A stretch of DNA of 64,000 nucleotides from Brachynemurus nebulosus. Taxonomy: Eukaryota; Arthropoda; Insecta; Neuroptera; Myrmeleontidae. The notes under the pieces were generated by a model. That model was not told where the DNA came from, did no database searches, and saw nothing but the letters and a program-made list of their open reading frames with translations. The DNA lies in NCBI GenBank assembly GCA_035578155.1, contig JAPWDM010000043.1, positions 673,001-737,000 of the forward strand. Direction: 5' to 3'. Position 1 is the stretch's first letter. Each line of letters starts with the position of its first letter. The translations under genes were made by a program, and so were the position numbers. Below, in pieces: positions 10,556-19,978 of the stretch.

Positions 10556-11003
10556 GAATTTTCCTGAAGGAAGGAAATATTTTCCCGTAATAAAAAGTAT
10601 CCTAAATGTTGACGCAGGTAATAAGTTATCACTACACCAGATTTCATAAAAATCCGTTCAATAGTTTTCGCGTAATATGTGCACATGCTCAAAAAGTTTT
10701 TTTACTTTCCTGTGGGAATGAGCCACTTTCCCGAAATAAAAAGTATCTGAGATGCTGACTCAGGTAATAAGTTATCATCACACCAAATTGCATCAAAATC
10801 CGTTCAATAGTTTTTGCGTACTGTATGCACATGCTCAACATGGTTTTTCCATTTTCCCGTGGGAATGAGACATTTTCTCGAAGTAGAAAGTATCTTAGAT
10901 GTTGATCCGGGTAATAAGTTGTCGGCACACCAAATTTCATTAAAATCCATCCAGTAGTTTTTGTGTGATGCGTGAACAGACGAACAGACAGACAGACAGA
11001 CAA
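10556..11003. repeat. Three tandem ~140-bp units ending in an ACAG tail
   Basis: Three diverged units each contain TTTCATAAAAATCCGTTCA-type text and GTAATAAGTTATC. The last is followed by GAACAGACGAACAGACAG-type repeats (10978-11003). A unit reading AAATTTCAT-AAAATCC-AGTAGTTTTTGCGTGAT with a short ACAG tail resembles the 3' end of insect RTE-like LINEs or their SINE partners; this is from general knowledge. Open frames here are not protein genes. Confidence 0.7.
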
Positions 11004-11049
11004 AAATTTAAAAAATCGCTGTTTTGATATCTACATCGATAACTATTTA

Positions 11050-13600
11050 CAGTATCTGCACAATTTTTAAAAAATATTCCCTATACAGAAACGGTCTCGT
11101 TACATTTGTATTATATGTATAGAATACCTATTAATGGCTCTTTATTTAAAATATTAATTTTTTTTTAAAATAAATCGCCCCCATAAAATTTCTTATGAAA
11201 GTGAGCTTCTTAGACAATTTTATTTTGTATTAATGTATTTTATTTTGTATTAATGTGAAACATGAACATTTAAATGTTGGCAATTTCTGTATTCTGGCGC
11301 TATCTATCTAGCGCGTTAGTTAACTACTTTATTTAAAAGTTCGAATAAAATTCCAGTCATTTTAATTTTTAATTGTTCAGGAATCAGTACCTTCAGTATC
11401 ATAAAAGCAAGCAAAATAATATTACAATTTATTTATGTAGATACATATATGATGGAAAGTTAAGAAAAGAAAATGTTTTTTTGGAAGTTCGTGTTTAAGG
11501 TAAAATCGAAAAAACTTGGAAAATTTAATTAGTAATTAATTTTTTTTAAATATTTTTAGGTTTGGTTGTAAATGAATCTACTGTTGATCTTTTAATATGA
11601 TACTGAACTATTCATTATTTAAAATGAAAAATTGTGTACTTATTAGATGATGAAAAATTAGTAGTTTGAAAAACCGAAACAAATCGACCGACGTCTTGAA
11701 AAAGTCTGTCGGGACACCGGAGCAACGGAGCTAGAACCGTGACAAATCCGGGAAAACCAAGACGTATGGACACTCTACACGGATTGTGAATGTTATAAAC
11801 TTTAAGTTTTGATTTTTAAGCACATTATGAGTGAAATTGAAAATTAACAAGGTGTGAAATTTGACATTTTAGTTAAAGTGCATATAAAATATAATACCTA
11901 CATGTTTTTATAAAAATGCAAATATAAATAAATGTTTTCTGTTTTTTTTTTTTTATTTTAATTGTTATTAATTATTTGGCTTTTTTAATAATTTAGAATT
12001 TTTCTGTCAAATGAATAAATTCTGAAAATATGAATTTATGACATAATTTCAGTAAAAGTGAAAATGAAATTTTTCACCCACACTTTTGTAGTGTCAATGT
12101 ACATCACTGGATCCCAATTTTCAAATGGATAGATAATTTCAGTAGCGTAGAAACTAATTATTAAAAAATTGCAAACCAAATGTGTTTATATGATAATACG
12201 TACTTATAAAATTTATATACGTGTTCTTCCGAAAATCGTAAATACCTAATTAACTTTCTCTCGATGAAGTTGGATTGACAAACATTTACATTAGGGATGT
12301 TATGGATATTCGTAACCGTAACTAAAACTACCGATATCCGAAATAATTAAATATCCGAAACCGAAAGCGTATACGAAAATGAAAGTTTATAAGTCTAGTA
12401 AGTACTTAACACATTAATATTTTTTCTATATATCAATATCTAAAAATATTTCAGTCCCTTTTTGACAATCTTGCCAGAACTTAAACACTTTTTTAAATAT
12501 TTTTATTGTTAAAATCGAAACGTTATTTTGAAGCCGGTTAAAATTAATATATTTTACATTAAAATGTGTGGTCAATACAATCACTCGCTAGTTAATTATC
12601 GCTAGATTTGATGCTAGAAAATTGAGAAAAAACAGGTCATATAGATTTTTTTTTATTTAGATTTTATTTGTAATGATTGAATTACAAAATTCAAAAGGAT
12701 GTTAAAAAATGTGTGTATTCACTATGAGCTTTTGCCTGTAGTAAATCCAGCTGCTCAAAATCGGTTCCAATATATCAGTTGGTCAGGACGGCATTTGTAC
12801 ATAATTTTAATATTTTCTTTAAGAAATAGTATTTTTTTTTTAAATACTTGTTTGATTTTTTCAAGGCGAGTACTTTTTACGATGTGTGTTTACCAAATTC
12901 TACAAAATAATTAAAAAAAAAAACATTGTAACCCTACTATTTTGAAATTTTCAAAAAAATATCATGAAAATTACCTCATATATGCTTTTTCTGAGTTAAT
13001 TATTGAAAAATATTCTATTTTCCGAGATTTTTAAGGTAAAACGAGCAGATGTATGGTTTTTGTTAAACAAATTTCAGATCTTTAATACATTTTTTCCTTA
13101 AAAAAATAAATATTTAATATTTTCAAAAATGTATGATACAACTTGTCAAAATTTAAAATTATTTGTTTTGTTGTCAAAAGAAAAAAAAAACTGAATGTGC
13201 AAATTTATTTACCACTAAAATGATGGGTTTATACATATAATTATAACGTAGTATTGTCATTTGGATAGAAAATTACGTAAAAATATTATTGTTTGAATAT
13301 GATTTAACGTAATTTTTATGCGATTGTAGCAAGCTCTTATTAATTTTAGGAAGGTGTAAACATCATCTAAATTCTGATCATATCACATAAAAAACTGCGC
13401 CGTGATCTTTTATCTAAAAAAAAATGGAATAGAGATACATTATAAAAACATTTAACTGACAAAGAAAAAGAATATAGCCGAATCGTTAAATTGAATTAAA
13501 AAAATCATGACATGCTACTTAAAAAGCGGATTTTTTCGAATTTAGCTCGTAAAAAATGAGACAGAAAAAAAAAGAATGCGAGTGCGAGTGAAATGGAGAA
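11050..13600. other. AT-rich stretch without recognised genes
   Basis: I see no protein domain, RNA gene or well-bounded repeat. A segment near 12295 (GGGATGTTATGGATATTCG) resembles a hAT end but has no partner. Short open frames here look like chance. Confidence 0.5.
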
Positions 13601-13883
13601 CGACATATTTCCTAGTTTTTCTCGAAAAGTAAGCAATTTAGAGCAACGGTATAAAAACATTTTTTATGAATTTTACCTTTTACTAGGGCTTGGTGTAAAA
13701 AAAAATTTGAAAAATTGCTTAATTCTGGCAAAAAACTCATTTTGTTGACAAAAAACGCCCGGAAAACCTACTTCTGGGCATCCGACGTGTCTGGCTAACG
13801 AACTCATCCAACGATTTGGAAAATCGAATTCGCACACAAAATTTCATAAGCATTAAACGTTTCGTTCGAGAGTTATCGCGCGG

Positions 13884-13887
<4 letters not shown>

Positions 13888-13931
<44 letters not shown>
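13888..13931. repeat. (TA)n microsatellite
   Basis: TA run near the 3' end of rolling-circle-like copy B, matching the position of 43074-43137 in copy C. Confidence 0.98.
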
Positions 13932-13933
<2 letters not shown>

Positions 13934-14296
13934 TTTAGTGAATATCATTTTCGTATTCTAGGGACCTCAAAACATATTTCTGATATGGTCTCGGGCTTAG
14001 GTCGCACCATGACACCTGGCGTAAAAGCTGAATTTCCAGTTTTGGAAATTCGCTAAAATGAATATAAGAAATTCTCTTTTGTTAATTTTAATTTTTTACT
14101 CGTTTTTTTCACTTTCCTAGATGTCTTTTTTTTATAATGGTCATAAAATTTATAATTTTTAATATTTTGACTGGCCACTTTGAAATAGTGTGAAAAATGT
14201 CACCAACTTGAAATAAAACTACTTGCCAATGCTTACGCATGAAAAAAATATCGGGCCGGAATTAAGTCCATTTTCTTCTTTCGTTTGGAGAACTAC

Positions 14297-14298
<2 letters not shown>

Positions 14299-14391
<93 letters not shown>
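14299..14391. repeat. (TA)n microsatellite
   Basis: TA run followed by a partial copy (14392-14450) of the rolling-circle-like 3' segment, which breaks off at CAGGCCCGGGCTC. Confidence 0.98.
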
Positions 14392-14393
<2 letters not shown>

Positions 14394-14450
14394 TTTTAGT
14401 CAATACCATTTTCGTATTCTAGGGACCTCAAAACATATTTCTGCCAGGCC

Positions 14451-14536
14451 CGGGCTCAATAATGAGCCCCACTTACCAAATTTTAGCTCTTAACTTCCAT
14501 AAGGGGACCCTACACATATTAGAAGTTGGCGGGAAA

Positions 14537-14630
<94 letters not shown>

Positions 14631-14753
14631 TTTAGTGAATATCATTTTCGTATTCTAGGGACCTCAAAACATATTTCTGCCATAGTCCCGGGCTTAGATT
14701 GCGTCATCAGACCTACTGTAATAGCTAAATTTCGAGTTTTCGAAATTCGCTAA
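14451..14753. repeat. Further rolling-circle-like 3' end
   Basis: A segment shared with 8316-8391 (AATGAGCCCC) leads to a (TA)n tract at 14538-14628. The 125-bp 3' segment with TATCATTTTCGTATTCTAGG follows, with a terminal hairpin AAATTTCGA/TCGAAATT and GCTAA at 14753. This is the second full 3' end within 700 bp. Confidence 0.7.
14538..14628. repeat. (TA)n microsatellite
   Basis: TA run with a GTATATATAC interruption at its left end. Confidence 0.97.
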
Positions 14754-15034
14754 AAATTAAAAATATATTTGATTATTATTTATTAATAATTATATTAAAA
14801 AGTATGTAAAAAGTATGTATATATGAAGGGTACAAGAGAGGAATTGGTAACTAGGTACTAGAGAAGAATTATTTTTACAGCAGAATAAAAATAAATTTAT
14901 TTTAATCATTAGTAATAATATTTAATTCGTAAGGAACAAATCAAAATTTTCGAATACACACACACACCCTATAGTTGAATCCTTAATAGATTCCTATTAA
15001 GGATTCCTATTCCTATGAATCCTATAGTTGAGTC

Positions 15035-15437
15035 TTAAGGATTTCTTCTCGGTTTTGAAAATTGTTATTTAAAAATGTTGATTTTTAAAATCGAAAGTAA
15101 TGTTTTAGTTGAGTAGCCTCGACAATTAACCAAGTATTTTTTCATCTATGTAAATGAAATACCACTATATGGTACAGAAATATTTTAGGCTTGTTTTGTT
15201 CTTACTACATTCAAATTATTACAAAATAGATAAAGTATTAAGGATTTCTTCTCGGTTTTGAAAATTGTTATTTAAAAATGTTGATTTTTAAAATCGAAAG
15301 TAATGTTTTAGTTGAGTAGCCTCGACAATTAACCAAGTATTTTTTCATCTATGTAAATGAAATACCACTATATGGTACAGAAATATTTTAGGCTTGTTTT
15401 GTTCTTACTACATTCAAATTATTACAAAATAGATAAA
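15035..15437. repeat. Tandem duplication of ~200 bp
   Basis: 15035-15234 and 15238-15437 read the same wherever I compared them, with a period of 203 bp. Both begin TTAAGGATTTCTTCTCGG and end ACAAAATAGATAAA. The lack of visible divergence suggests a recent duplication or an assembly artefact. No coding capacity is apparent. Confidence 0.9.
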
Positions 15438-16025
15438 TATTTTTGTTTTGTTTTTTCTATTACAGTTAAATATCGAAGAGTTATTTAGTTATTTAATTAT
15501 TTTTTAATATTAATTTATACTTGGTTAATTAATATTAGTATTACCTACGAATGTTGTTTAAAAGCAGGTCATTATTACACTGTAATCACGGTATGGATGA
15601 TTAAATTAACCGGCGCTTACGAGTTTTTTTTTTTAGACGTACATATGTATTTGTATTATATATACCTATGTATGCAAGTTTAAATTGGTGTTAGTTACGT
15701 CATTAACATACAACGTTGACGGAATTTATTTTGATCAAAAACAATAAATGATGTCAAAATATCATTTAAATTTCTTTTTGCTCTCTAAATACTTACATTT
15801 CTGTATATTGCACACCCGGCTTGATGTGTGGTTAATTTTTTATTTTTGAATTTTTTTTTGGTTTGTCGATATTCTATACATAATTATGTTAGTTACAGAG
15901 AAAAATTTTTTTTGATTTTCAAACGTCGCATCATATTACGTTTGTTTGGGCGACCTTCCTTTTCGTCGTCATGTATTATCATGGCAATTGCCATAATACT
16001 GATTTCAGAGGTCAAACTACGTTAA

Positions 16026-17241
16026 GGGGGACCACTAGTGTGACATTTGAAAAAACTGGAAAATTTTTTTTTGCATGTTTCAATAGTCTATACTTTAAAA
16101 ATAACATACCAAAATTTCAAGTGCATATTTCAAATAGTTTTTGAGTTACAGCCATCCGAAGAGCGGATTCTGATTTTCATTGTTAACTTTGAGGTATTGA
16201 GAAATGTATGAAGGTTGATAGTTCGGGAGTTTCTGGACGTAGCTGCCGGTGTTGCCAACTTTTTTTTCCAGAGACCACTAGATTCGACTTTGAAACGGTT
16301 AAAAAACCACTAAAAACCACCAGCTCTTCATCGACAAGCAAAAAAAAGAAAAAAACGACAACAAAATATTTTTTTAAAATAAAAATTTTTATAATTTAAT
16401 TTTTATGATTTAATTATAACAAAATAGAAAAATAGAACAATATTATATAAATTAATAATGAAATAACCAGCAGTTTTAGTGGTAAAACCACTAAGATAGT
16501 AACGCTGAAAACTACAAACCACTAGAAAAAAATTTTCCCCACTGTGGGACGTTCAAAACCACTAGTTTTAGTGATCAAACCACTAAGTCGGCAACACTGG
16601 TGGCTGCCAGTCACATGTTGTGGAGAAGCTAGACCCAGGTATATTTAAATCACTTATCTAGTTTTACTATGACCGTTATAGTGAGTATATCGCAAATAAT
16701 TTTAGTAAAAATTCTCAGTGATTAAAACTTAAAGGTAAGGTAAAGAAAAACTACATTTTTCAAATTTGCTGCAGTTATAACTTGCAGACAAATCATCCGG
16801 TCGATTTGATTTTTATTCAGCTTCTTTTATATATGTTTCTTCGTGCCATGAACCTCCAGTTTTCCGATCGAATAAAAAATGTAATTTTTGCAGGCCAAAA
16901 TTCATCAAATTTTCGCGCAAATTTTGAAACTGTTTTTTAAAAACTCTGCCATTTTGTTAAATTTCAACTTTTTTTTCGATTGAGGTTCATGGCACGGGCA
17001 ATACCTTCAGGCACTGTGAAAGTCGCTATCACTGCAGCAATTGGAAGCTTTTTTTTGGAGTCTTGAGAGATCGCGAATAACTCACTACATTTTCAATTTT
17101 TTGGTCCAAAAATTTTATCATGAATTTATTATATATCAGAGAATATATCCTTAAAGTATTAAAACATTCCATACAATAGTTTTCCTTAAAAAAATTCCTA
17201 AAAATCATCTTTGTTTCAGGCGGTCACACTAGTGGTCCACC
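16026..17241. mobile_element. TTAA-flanked element (piggyBac-like MITE)
   Basis: TTAA lies at 16022-16025 and 17242-17245. Between them the ends are inverted: GGGGGACCACTAGTGTGAC on the left and GTCACACTAGTGGTCCACC on the right. TTAA duplication is characteristic of piggyBac. Inside is a further inverted pair around GTGCCATGAACCTCCAG (16842) and GAGGTTCATGGCAC (16983). A hAT MITE is inserted at 16247-16599. No transposase is visible, so the element is non-autonomous. Confidence 0.8.
16247..16599. mobile_element. hAT MITE nested in the TTAA element
   Basis: The 353-bp element begins CGGTGTTGCCAACTT and ends AAGTCGGCAACACTG. The flanking 8-mers GTAGCTGC (16239-16246) and GTGGCTGC (16600-16607) differ at one base, a hAT-type target duplication. 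It is rich in the subterminal motif CCACTA and its complement. It has no coding capacity; an apparent frame through its left half is chance. Confidence 0.88.
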
Positions 17242-17655
17242 TTAAAACATTAATATAAAATTAAACAATCACGTAGGTATTAAACGATGCAATGGAATAT
17301 TTGTAACACAGGTGCGCATACCTATAAGTATTACGTATTATTAGATAGATAATATTATACGATAGGTAGTTATGTATGGATGTTACTTTTGAATGTTATT
17401 TAATTAACTTAAAAATTTATCAGATAATACGTGGTAATGTGTCTATTTATTTCTTACTTTGTTGCTATGTTACCATAGAGATGTTTATTAACACTAAAGG
17501 ACATTGACATTTAATTATTATTACAAGTGTACATTTCAATAATAATTTCAAATATCGTTAAATTCTTGTTCGTTTTAAATTTTCTTTACCTGTAACAAGA
17601 TTTACTGTTACAGCTACGTATAATAGCTATCCATTAAATCAAAAGCTAGTATGTA

Positions 17656-18594
17656 CGAGGTGTCTTCAAAAAGTAAGGTGACTTTTCAAATTTCTCGAGC
17701 TACGTGCATTCGTTTTTCGATTTTTTTATTATGTTGCGTTAGTACACTCGTCCCGAACATATGTTCACAGTTTCAGCTATATAGCATTCTTTGTTCATTT
17801 GTGAGAGGCATAAAGGTTAGAAGTGTTTGGTGTGCTCGGCGATTTTCTGCTGTCGAAAAAAATGGATCAAAGGATTTGCATTTTGCAAATTTTGTGTGAA
17901 AAGTGGAACTAAGTGCTCCAAAATACTCGAAATGTTAACAGTGGTATACGGTGAGTCTACTCTGACTAAAAAAATGTTTATAAGTATTACAAGCTCTTCC
18001 AAGAAGGTCGAGAAGATGTCAATGACGAACCTCGCTCTGGACGCCCCAGCACGTTAAAAACTGATGAAAACGTTGAAAAAGTAAAGAAAATGGTATTGGG
18101 AAATCGTCGAATCGCCATTAGAGAAGTTGCTGAGTATTAATTTGAAGTCATACACCGTTTGCGAGAAGCGATACGAAAAAAAAAACGTCCGGAATTGTGG
18201 GAAAACAATTCATGGCTTTTTCATCACGATAAGCACTTGCTCACTTATCATTGCTTGTGCGTAATTTTTGCCCAAAAACAACACCATAATCATGCCTCAG
18301 CTACCATATTCACCGGATTTAGCCCCCTGCGACTTTTTTCTGTTCCCAAAACTGAAGCAACCCATGAAAGGATGGAGATTTGCAACGATTAAGGAGATAA
18401 AAACTACATCGCCGGAAGAGCTCAAGGCTATACCAAAAAGTGCATATCAGAAGTGCTTCGAGGATTGGAAAATGCGTTGGTACAAGTGTATTGTATCTTA
18501 AGGGGATTACTTTAAAGAGAACATGAATATTGATGAATAAATAAAAGGCCTTTGATAAAAACATAAAGTCACCTTACTTTTTGAACACACCTCG
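17656..18594. mobile_element. Internally deleted mariner element
   Basis: TA flanks both ends (17654-17655 and 18595-18596). The inverted ends start CGAGGTGTCTTCAAAAAGTA on the left and CGAGGTGTGTTCAAAAAGTA on the complementary right, with one mismatch over more than 27 bp. At 939 bp it is shorter than the usual ~1.3 kb mariner, in line with loss of the middle of the transposase gene. Confidence 0.95.
17862..18501 (+). pseudogene. Mariner transposase remnant, middle deleted
   Basis: The N-terminal DNA-binding half is readable in two frames: KCSKILEMLTVVYGESTLT (about 17909-17965), then KLFQEGREDVNDEP and SGRPST (about 17992-18055), the typical mariner helix-turn-helix and GRPS linker. After REVAEY a stop appears and the text jumps to LREAIRKKKRPELW (about 18157). 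Next is SWLFHHD, holding the second catalytic aspartate, and YSPDLAPCDFFLFPKLK (about 18306-18360), holding the last aspartate of D,D34D. The gene ends KCIVS with a stop at 18499. The first catalytic aspartate (DETW region) is in the missing part. Several frameshifts confirm it is dead. An active relative elsewhere would be needed to mobilise it. Confidence 0.92.
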
Positions 18595-18654
18595 TATTTC
18601 TACTTTTTCTAAAAAATAAAATGGTTATATCAAATTTGTTTCTTACAGATTATA

Positions 18655-18672
18655 CTATAGACAAGCTGCGTA
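18655..18672. repeat. Left member of an 18-bp inverted pair
   Basis: CTATAGACAAGCTGCGTA here is found as its exact complement at 24800-24817. About 50 bp further in, both sides share CTGGCGTTTG. The pair may be the ends of one 6.2 kb unit or two solo elements in opposite orientation. Confidence 0.75.
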
Positions 18673-18674
18673 GC

Positions 18675-19960
18675 TTAAGTAATGCGCTCTAGTTGCATTT
18701 TTGTCAAAACTGGCGTTTGACATTTAAAAATACTAATGTAAAAAGTTTATCAAAATGGATTTAAGAAGCGAAAAAAATAATAAAAAGTCCTTAATGACAA
18801 TTAACTTGAATAATTTCAAGATTTTTATTTTACTGAAAACACTCTTTTTCAGTTCATATCATTTTAATCTACGGATGAGAATGAATTTCTTCAATTTGAT
18901 ATTTTCATTTAGAAGGATTCTTTTCTACAGTAACTATTTATTTACATCAGTTGCAACAGAAAAGTGATTGTTAAGGCAGTTACCTTGTGACATGCTAGTA
19001 GAAAAAATTGCAAACCAAAATTTATATTGTACTATATCATTATTGTATGTATTAATGGATAGATGTTGATGTATACTTTTTTTCATACGAACGTGTACGC
19101 ATACATTCAAACATAGTCTGTGCATACACACTTATACTATCAACGTTTTTTTATAATAAATACTTTGACATCAATGTTATTTGCCCAACAAACATATTAA
19201 GTGGTAGGCATATGCGTTTGGGGTGCTTTATTTTTTCACCTACACAAGATAGACAGGTGCCCTCGCGGACTTTTTTGTAGAGAATTCGGTTCTCTACAAA
19301 AAAAGTCTTAACACTTTTTAATGTATCTATCACCGTTTTCGCTACGTAAGCGATGAAAGGTCAAAAAATGCTATTCATAAATTTTCAGTACTGTTTAAAC
19401 AATAAATGCGAATAAACCAGTTATTTAATATACAGAGTTGCCAGATTGCTTCGGTTCAGTTGCTTGAAATTGGTGTATTTATTAAAATACTATAATTTCT
19501 CTGATGATATCTTCAATTCAAAACGATCAACAAATAATTCAATTTTTTCTTTACATTCAGAACTTACTAATCTTTCTTTCCCTAGTTTTTTATTGAATTC
19601 TGTCCAGTCATTATATTGTTAAATACAAAATAAGGTTACGTAGTCAGAATTTTGAGATTTATATATATTTTAATACATGGAATTTTATATATATTTTAAT
19701 ACATGGAGTAGATACAAACTTTAACCCTAATTATCTTAACTCAGAAGGGATCAATCTTTCCCAAATTACAAGGACAATCAGATATAGTATTCTCCTTTAT
19801 ACTATTAAAATTTGAAACTATTCTGTCGAAAAGTTCAATGTCGAGGTAACTACCTTAATACTCACAGTTTGTGTAGTTTATTCGTCCTTTTAAAATCGTT
19901 TGATTATAGCATGATCATTATAAATTTTACTTTACTACTGCATTTTGCTTTACGTAAATA
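18675..19960. other. AT-rich stretch, no recognised gene
   Basis: Short frames without recognisable motifs. One strong hairpin is listed separately. Confidence 0.5.
19268..19307. repeat. Strong 17-bp hairpin
   Basis: GACTTTTTTGTAGAGAA pairs with TTCTCTACAAAAAAAGTC around the loop TTCGG, with a single bulged A. It could be a residual fold-back or a small structured RNA; nothing else supports either. Confidence 0.7.
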
Positions 19961-19978
19961 TGCCATATTATACATATG

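Larger units (their letters stand above)
10036..14056. mobile_element. Rolling-circle-like (Helentron/HINE-type) element, copy B
   Basis: The 5' end TACCCCTGTCGCAGCATCTG and inner motif TAGCGAATTTCCAA are identical to those of copies A and C. The 3' end has a (TA)n tract (13888-13931), then about 110 bp shared with copy C (TATCATTTTCGTATTCTAGG). It closes with the terminal hairpin GAATTTCC/GGAAATTC followed by GCTAA. The interior (11050-12690) is AT-rich without recognised genes. Whether both ends belong to one insertion event is inference, because 4 kb is long for this family. Confidence 0.5.

Noticed and set aside
10689..11003. 104-residue minus-strand frame
   Set aside because: It has an internal repeat because it reads the tandem ~140-bp units and the ACAG tail antisense; no domain.
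12295..12370. hAT end (GGGATGTTATGGATATTCG)
   Set aside because: No complementary partner or 8-bp duplication found nearby.
16208..16399. 63-residue frame
   Set aside because: It crosses the left boundary of a hAT MITE (16247) and ends in low-complexity lysine text.
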